From contig JAHLTZ010000018.1 in NCBI GenBank assembly GCA_025786725.1, positions 62,001-126,000 on the forward strand: 64,000 nucleotides of DNA. The letters are read 5' to 3'. This document shows, in pieces, positions 60,598 to 64,000 of this stretch. Origin of the DNA: Syncephalis fuscata (taxonomy: Eukaryota; Zoopagomycota; Zoopagomycetes; Zoopagales; Piptocephalidaceae). The notes under the pieces were generated by a model. That model saw nothing but the letters and a program-made list of their open reading frames with translations. It searched no databases and was not told the DNA's origin. The translations under genes were made by a program, and so were the position numbers. Numbering within the stretch: position 1 is the first letter of the stretch; every line of letters starts with the position of its first letter.

Positions 60598-61347
60598 ATG
60601 GACATGCTGCACGAACTACCGGTCCGCCAGACCTACGAATGGCTTCCTTCACTTGATACCTACCAGGCTGTAGAGTCTTTAGCCCAAACAAATCTTTTCT
60701 CAGAAACATTGGAAGAAGATAGTAAAAAGAGGATTATAGACAGATATCCACCAATAGAAGGTATAGCTTATAAACCACCGTTAGCAATTCCACAAGCACA
60801 GAAGCTCTTTTCAGCTGCACAGAAAGCGGAGGACCAAAACTACAGGAACGCACAATACGCGGCATCAGCAGTATTCAGACCACTGGATGTACTCATCCAT
60901 GAATTAATGAAAACTCTCCCCGAACAAGAAGGCCCGAGGTACATGGCCATACTTAATGATATCAGAACGTTACAATTACATGTATGTGGCACGCTAAATA
61001 ACGCCAGAAATAATCTAGCAGCAAAAGCAGTTAACCCAGCGTATTCATCAATTACTGGTAATACTGCTAGATATACCATGGACCCAAAGGCGTTCACCGA
61101 CTCAATCACTTCGCAGCATGCTGAGCGCAAGGCGATTGAAGATGCTAGACCACGCAAACTGACACACAAGTCTCAGTTTTTTCGTTCAGGCCCGTCAGCG
61201 GCAAATGGCGGGTCACAAAAATCCAATTACAGCAACAACAACAACAACAACAGGCGCAACAACAACGGCAATGGATACAGACGACAGAACAAAAACGGCA
61301 ACAACGGCAACAACAACCAAAGCCAGTCCCAACAGACCAGCCAGTAG
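60598..61347 (+). CDS. DIRS ORF1, gag-like protein
   Basis: 249 aa starting at the ATG in AAAACATGGACATG. The N-terminal two-thirds is helical and includes YRNAQYAASAVFRPLDVLIHEL. The C-terminal 60 residues are Asn/Arg/Lys/Gln-rich low complexity from CAA/AAC repeats and could bind nucleic acid. There is no zinc knuckle. The last ~200 nt overlap the next frame. Function is inferred from position and general likeness to DIRS ORF1 proteins. Confidence 0.75.
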   Translation: MDMLHELPVRQTYEWLPSLDTYQAVESLAQTNLFSETLEEDSKKRIIDRYPPIEGIAYKPPLAIPQAQKLFSAAQKAEDQNYRNAQYAASAVFRPLDVLIHELMKTLPEQEGPRYMAILNDIRTLQLHVCGTLNNARNNLAAKAVNPAYSSITGNTARYTMDPKAFTDSITSQHAERKAIEDARPRKLTHKSQFFRSGPSAANGGSQKSNYSNNNNNNRRNNNGNGYRRQNKNGNNGNNNQSQSQQTSQ

Positions 61348-63227
61348 GAGGACGCCTTCACCAATTCTACACTATTTGGAAACGCATAACCAACAGCAAA
61401 TGGGTACACTCGGTTGTACGCGAAGGTTTTCGTATTCATTTCGACAAAAATCCACCTCTAACCACTCGTCAATTTCCTACAGTCCCATTCTCTGCCGAAC
61501 AGAGACAGTTACTCAGGCAAGAAATCAACAGTCTCATTGTAAAACGTGCTATAGAACCAGCACCTCACACGCCGGGTTTTTGCAGCCGCATGTTTGTTAT
61601 TCCGAAGAAAACGGGCGACTTCAGGCCGGTGTTCAACCTGAAAGCTCTCAACTCATTCATAGATCCACCCAAATTCAAGATGGAAACCATTCAGCAGGTA
61701 ACATCATTAATACGAAAAGACGACTATCTGACATCAATAGACATTTCGGATGCATTTCTGCACATCCTAGTTCACAAAATGTCTCGACAATACCTACGTT
61801 TTCGATGGGAAGGCCAAACATTCCAATTCAGAACGACTCCATTCGGTCTGTCAGTAGTTCCATGGGTATTCACCAGACTAACCAAGCCAATACTCAAATG
61901 GTTACGCCAACGCCAAATTCGAGTGTCAGCATATCTGGACGACTGGATAATAATATCCAACTCGAAAGAACAAGCGCAACACAACACCAACATTGTGCTG
62001 GATCTACTCAAGTCTTTAGGCTGGATAGTCAAACTAGCCAAATCACATCTAACACCTACTCAGAAGCTGGAACATCTTGGCTATCAGATAGAGACGGATA
62101 CAATGACCATACGTCTACCATCCAAAAAGATACGCAGTCTGCGCAAATCCATTCAATCAGTATTGAACAGTACGTCCCACACACCACGTTTAATACACAG
62201 TCTAACCATGAGAATAAAAGCAGCGACCTTAGCGATCTTTCCAGCCAATCTATACACACAGGCCCTAATGTTCTTCAAAAACAGTCATGTCACCGATACA
62301 ACATCATGGGACAGGCCACAAACATTACCACAGGACTGCAGGCAGGAATTACTATGGTGGAACAACAACCTAACACAATGGAATGGTCGCTCTCTAATGT
62401 CGTCACCACCGACACAGACAATATTCGTGGACGCCAGCGACGAAGGATGGGGAGGCGTCTATCGCAACAGGACAGTTCAAGGCCTATGGACTCACGAAGA
62501 AGCAGCTCACTCAATCAATTGGAGAGAACTAAAGGCCGTCCACCTCACTCTACAAGCATTCCCCAAGTTACACCACTGCACCGTTCTGATTCGCACAGAC
62601 AATACAACAGCCATGGCTTACATAAACAAGCAAGGCGGCACTCGTTCACGTCCACTCAGCCAACTAGCCACCTCCATATGGCAGATGTGTCTACAACGCG
62701 AATTACGCATTCAAGCACAGCATATCCCGGGTGTACAGAACCAACAAGCGGATTACGCATCGCGCCATTTTTACCGCAAGAACCTGTGGCAACTGAAACA
62801 CAATGTGTTCAACAACATTCAACGCCGATGGGGCCCTCACGACGTAGATCTGTTTGCGGACAGAACATCCCACCTACTACCATCTTATGTATCATGGAAG
62901 CTGGATCCACAAGCGATAGCCACGGACGCAATGTCCATACAATGGAAGAGATTCCGAAATCCATATCTCAACCCACCGTGGAGCTTGATACTACGTTGCC
63001 TGCTCAAGATTCAACAAGAGCAAATCAAACAAGCAACAATCGTCACCCCATACTGGCCTTCCGCCCTATGGTTCCCTATGTTACAGGAACTGGCGATACA
63101 TCAGCCAATAATACTCAATCCAATGACAACGACACAATTGACCACCCATTCCGCACTGTCACCTTGGACAAACCAGCATTGGAAGCTAGCCGTATGGAGA
63201 GTCAGAAGCGCAAATTTACAGAATTAG
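61149..63227 (+). CDS. DIRS reverse transcriptase, RNase H and methyltransferase-like ORF
   Basis: The frame is open from just after a stop at 61146 to 63227, in the -1 frame relative to ORF1. It has no ATG until 61590, which is already inside the RT fingers (after TPGFCSR). It is therefore probably made by frameshifting or reinitiation. RT motifs: MFVIPKKTGDFRPVFNLK, TSIDISDAFLHI, TPFGLSVVPWVF, and the catalytic AYLDDWIII. RNase H follows: IFVDASDEGWGG, NWRELKAV, RTDNTTAMAYINKQGG, QQADYASR. After that comes a DIRS-type methyltransferase-like block with DLFADRTSHLLPSYVSW, NPYLNPPWSLI and ATIVTPYWPSALWFPML. Confidence 0.9.
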   Translation, partial: TTQTDTQVSVFSFRPVSGKWRVTKIQLQQQQQQQQAQQQRQWIQTTEQKRQQRQQQPKPVPTDQPVGGRLHQFYTIWKRITNSKWVHSVVREGFRIHFDKNPPLTTRQFPTVPFSAEQRQLLRQEINSLIVKRAIEPAPHTPGFCSRMFVIPKKTGDFRPVFNLKALNSFIDPPKFKMETIQQVTSLIRKDDYLTSIDISDAFLHILVHKMSRQYLRFRWEGQTFQFRTTPFGLSVVPWVFTRLTKPILKWLRQRQIRVSAYLDDWIIISNSKEQAQHNTNIVLDLLKSLGWIVKLAKSHLTPTQKLEHLGYQIETDTMTIRLPSKKIRSLRKSIQSVLNSTSHTPRLIHSLTMRIKAATLAIFPANLYTQALMFFKNSHVTDTTSWDRPQTLPQDCRQELLWWNNNLTQWNGRSLMSSPPTQTIFVDASDEGWGGVYRNRTVQGLWTHEEAAHSINWRELKAVHLTLQAFPKLHHCTVLIRTDNTTAMAYINKQGGTRSRPLSQLATSIWQMCLQRELRIQAQHIPGVQNQQADYASRHFYRKNLWQLKHNVFNNIQRRWGPHDVDLFADRTSHLLPSYVSWKLDPQAIATDAMSIQWKRFRNPYLNPPWSLILRCLLKIQQEQIKQATIVTPYWPSALWFPMLQELAIHQPIILNPMTTTQLTTHSALSPWTNQHWKLAVWRVRSANLQN

Positions 63228-64000
63228 GTTACAGTGAACAAGCAGTAGAAGACTTAATGTACCAATTCCATGACCCCAAGAAAGCATCTTACATACGCGC
63301 TCAACACTTATTCATCCAATGGGCCATGCAGTTTGATATTGAAATTACAGAATTTAGTACCATTGATTTGGCAAATTTCTTGGTAGAAGTAAACGCGGCA
63401 AAATACAGCGCAAGCACACTGAAAACTTATCGCGCGGCCATCACACATCTACATAGAGATCCAAATTCGATTAGAAGCAATGAACATTTAAAAACACTAA
63501 TGCGCCAATACAAATCTACAAAACCACGTCCATTCAATCGCCCAACCATTAATCTAACAAACACCATGGATAACGTCCGTACCAATAATGAAATCTTACA
63601 ATTCAACCAATTAAACATAAAAACAGCATTTTTATTAGCTATGGCGGCCTTTCTACGCCCTTCAGATCTCAATCGTATAGATCTACAACAATGCCATATT
63701 CAAAACGATAATTTAACTCTAACAATAGTAGCACCAAAAGAAAAACGCAACAATAACACCATTAATAAGTATATATTTATACATCCAAATACATACGATG
63801 AACGACTTTGCCCAGTAAAAGCCTTTATTGCACTTCGTGATCATCCAAGAGCAAAAAACCGTGTACCAACCTCACTATTCGTTCACAGTATTTCACCGAA
63901 CAAACAATTAAAAGATGCTACTATTGCAACATGGCTAAGAAATATAGTTAGATTGTCAACAGATTTAAGACCAACACCAAATATCCGATCGATATCATCA
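63194..64000 (+). CDS. DIRS tyrosine recombinase, 3' end beyond the window
   Basis: It starts at the ATG at 63194, overlapping the end of the RT ORF by 34 nt, and stays open to the window end (about 269 codons seen). An N-terminal SAM-like DNA-binding region (YSASTLKTYRAAITHLHR) is followed by the catalytic core. The first arginine box is AAFLRPSDLNRID. A later NIRSISS segment at the window edge corresponds to the second box with its Arg. The final Tyr would lie outside the window. It integrates the element without target-site duplication in known DIRS elements. Confidence 0.85.
   Translation, partial: MESQKRKFTELGYSEQAVEDLMYQFHDPKKASYIRAQHLFIQWAMQFDIEITEFSTIDLANFLVEVNAAKYSASTLKTYRAAITHLHRDPNSIRSNEHLKTLMRQYKSTKPRPFNRPTINLTNTMDNVRTNNEILQFNQLNIKTAFLLAMAAFLRPSDLNRIDLQQCHIQNDNLTLTIVAPKEKRNNNTINKYIFIHPNTYDERLCPVKAFIALRDHPRAKNRVPTSLFVHSISPNKQLKDATIATWLRNIVRLSTDLRPTPNIRSISS

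Larger units (their letters stand above)
60598..64000 (+). mobile_element. DIRS-like tyrosine-recombinase retrotransposon, cut by window edge
   Basis: Three overlapping reading frames in the order gag-like, reverse transcriptase/RNase H/methyltransferase-like, tyrosine recombinase. No aspartic protease or DDE integrase motif is seen. This order is diagnostic of the DIRS order. All frames are open to the window end, so it looks like a recent copy. The right terminal repeat lies outside the window and the left repeat was not located. Confidence 0.9.

Noticed and set aside
61227-61439. Minus-strand frame rich in leucine within the retroelement
   Set aside because: It is the antisense reading of the CAA/AAC repeat of the gag-like ORF, not a gene.

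Overview
The window looks like nuclear DNA of an early-diverging (zygomycete-grade) fungus. It is AT-rich. Genes carry many short introns (about 45-110 bp, GTAAGT-type donors, CTAAT/CTAAC branch sites). The readable genes include proteasome lid subunits, prefoldin, GPN-loop GTPase, OGG1, CHL1/DDX11 helicase and CDK10, and a DIRS-type tyrosine-recombinase retrotransposon sits at the right edge. I cannot fix the genus. All exon joins were read by eye from splice signals, reading-frame phase and family knowledge; no alignment or database search was run.

Layout. 1-10.3 kb: three cytochrome P450 genes on +, two of them a near-identical tandem pair and the third diverged with four fewer introns. 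10.5-14.3 kb: RPN7 (-) and RPN6 (+) as a divergent pair. 14.6-15.8 kb: a secreted pseudokinase-like gene with a one-base frameshift. 17.0-19.3 kb: two copies of a small secreted peptide gene, one broken as read. 19.9-22.3 kb: GPN1 GTPase and cytidine deaminase (-). 22.9-24.0 kb: prefoldin subunit 3 (+). 24.0-27.4 kb: a long gene-poor stretch. 27.4-29.0 kb: an SCP/PSR-type CTD phosphatase. 31.6-34.7 kb: a secreted class-3 lipase and a two-segment membrane protein. 34.9-39.4 kb: an inverted third copy of the P450 unit. 39.7-41.2 kb: OGG1. 41.9-43.3 kb: GH18 chitinase (-). 45.0-48.4 kb: a large membrane/FN3/coiled-coil protein. 48.5-51.6 kb: miniature-transposon debris. 51.6-52.8 kb: a second secreted kinase-like gene, with catalytic motifs kept. 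53.0-56.7 kb: CHL1/DDX11, convergent with CDK10 (56.8-58.4 kb, -). 58.5-59.9 kb: glutaminyl-peptide cyclotransferase (-). 60.6-64.0 kb: DIRS-like element running off the edge.

How the parts relate. Housekeeping genes (proteasome, prefoldin, GPN1, repair, cell-cycle kinase) are interleaved with lineage-specific secreted and detoxification functions: P450s, lipase, chitinase, small peptide, kinase-like proteins. The lineage-specific genes are the ones duplicated locally. The strongest candidates for something undescribed are the paired secreted kinase/pseudokinase genes, the small secreted peptide family with its copied promoter, and the mosaic tandem-plus-inverted P450 units. Four loci show single-base deletions, including GPN1, whose yeast orthologue is essential, so some apparent pseudogenes may be sequence errors.
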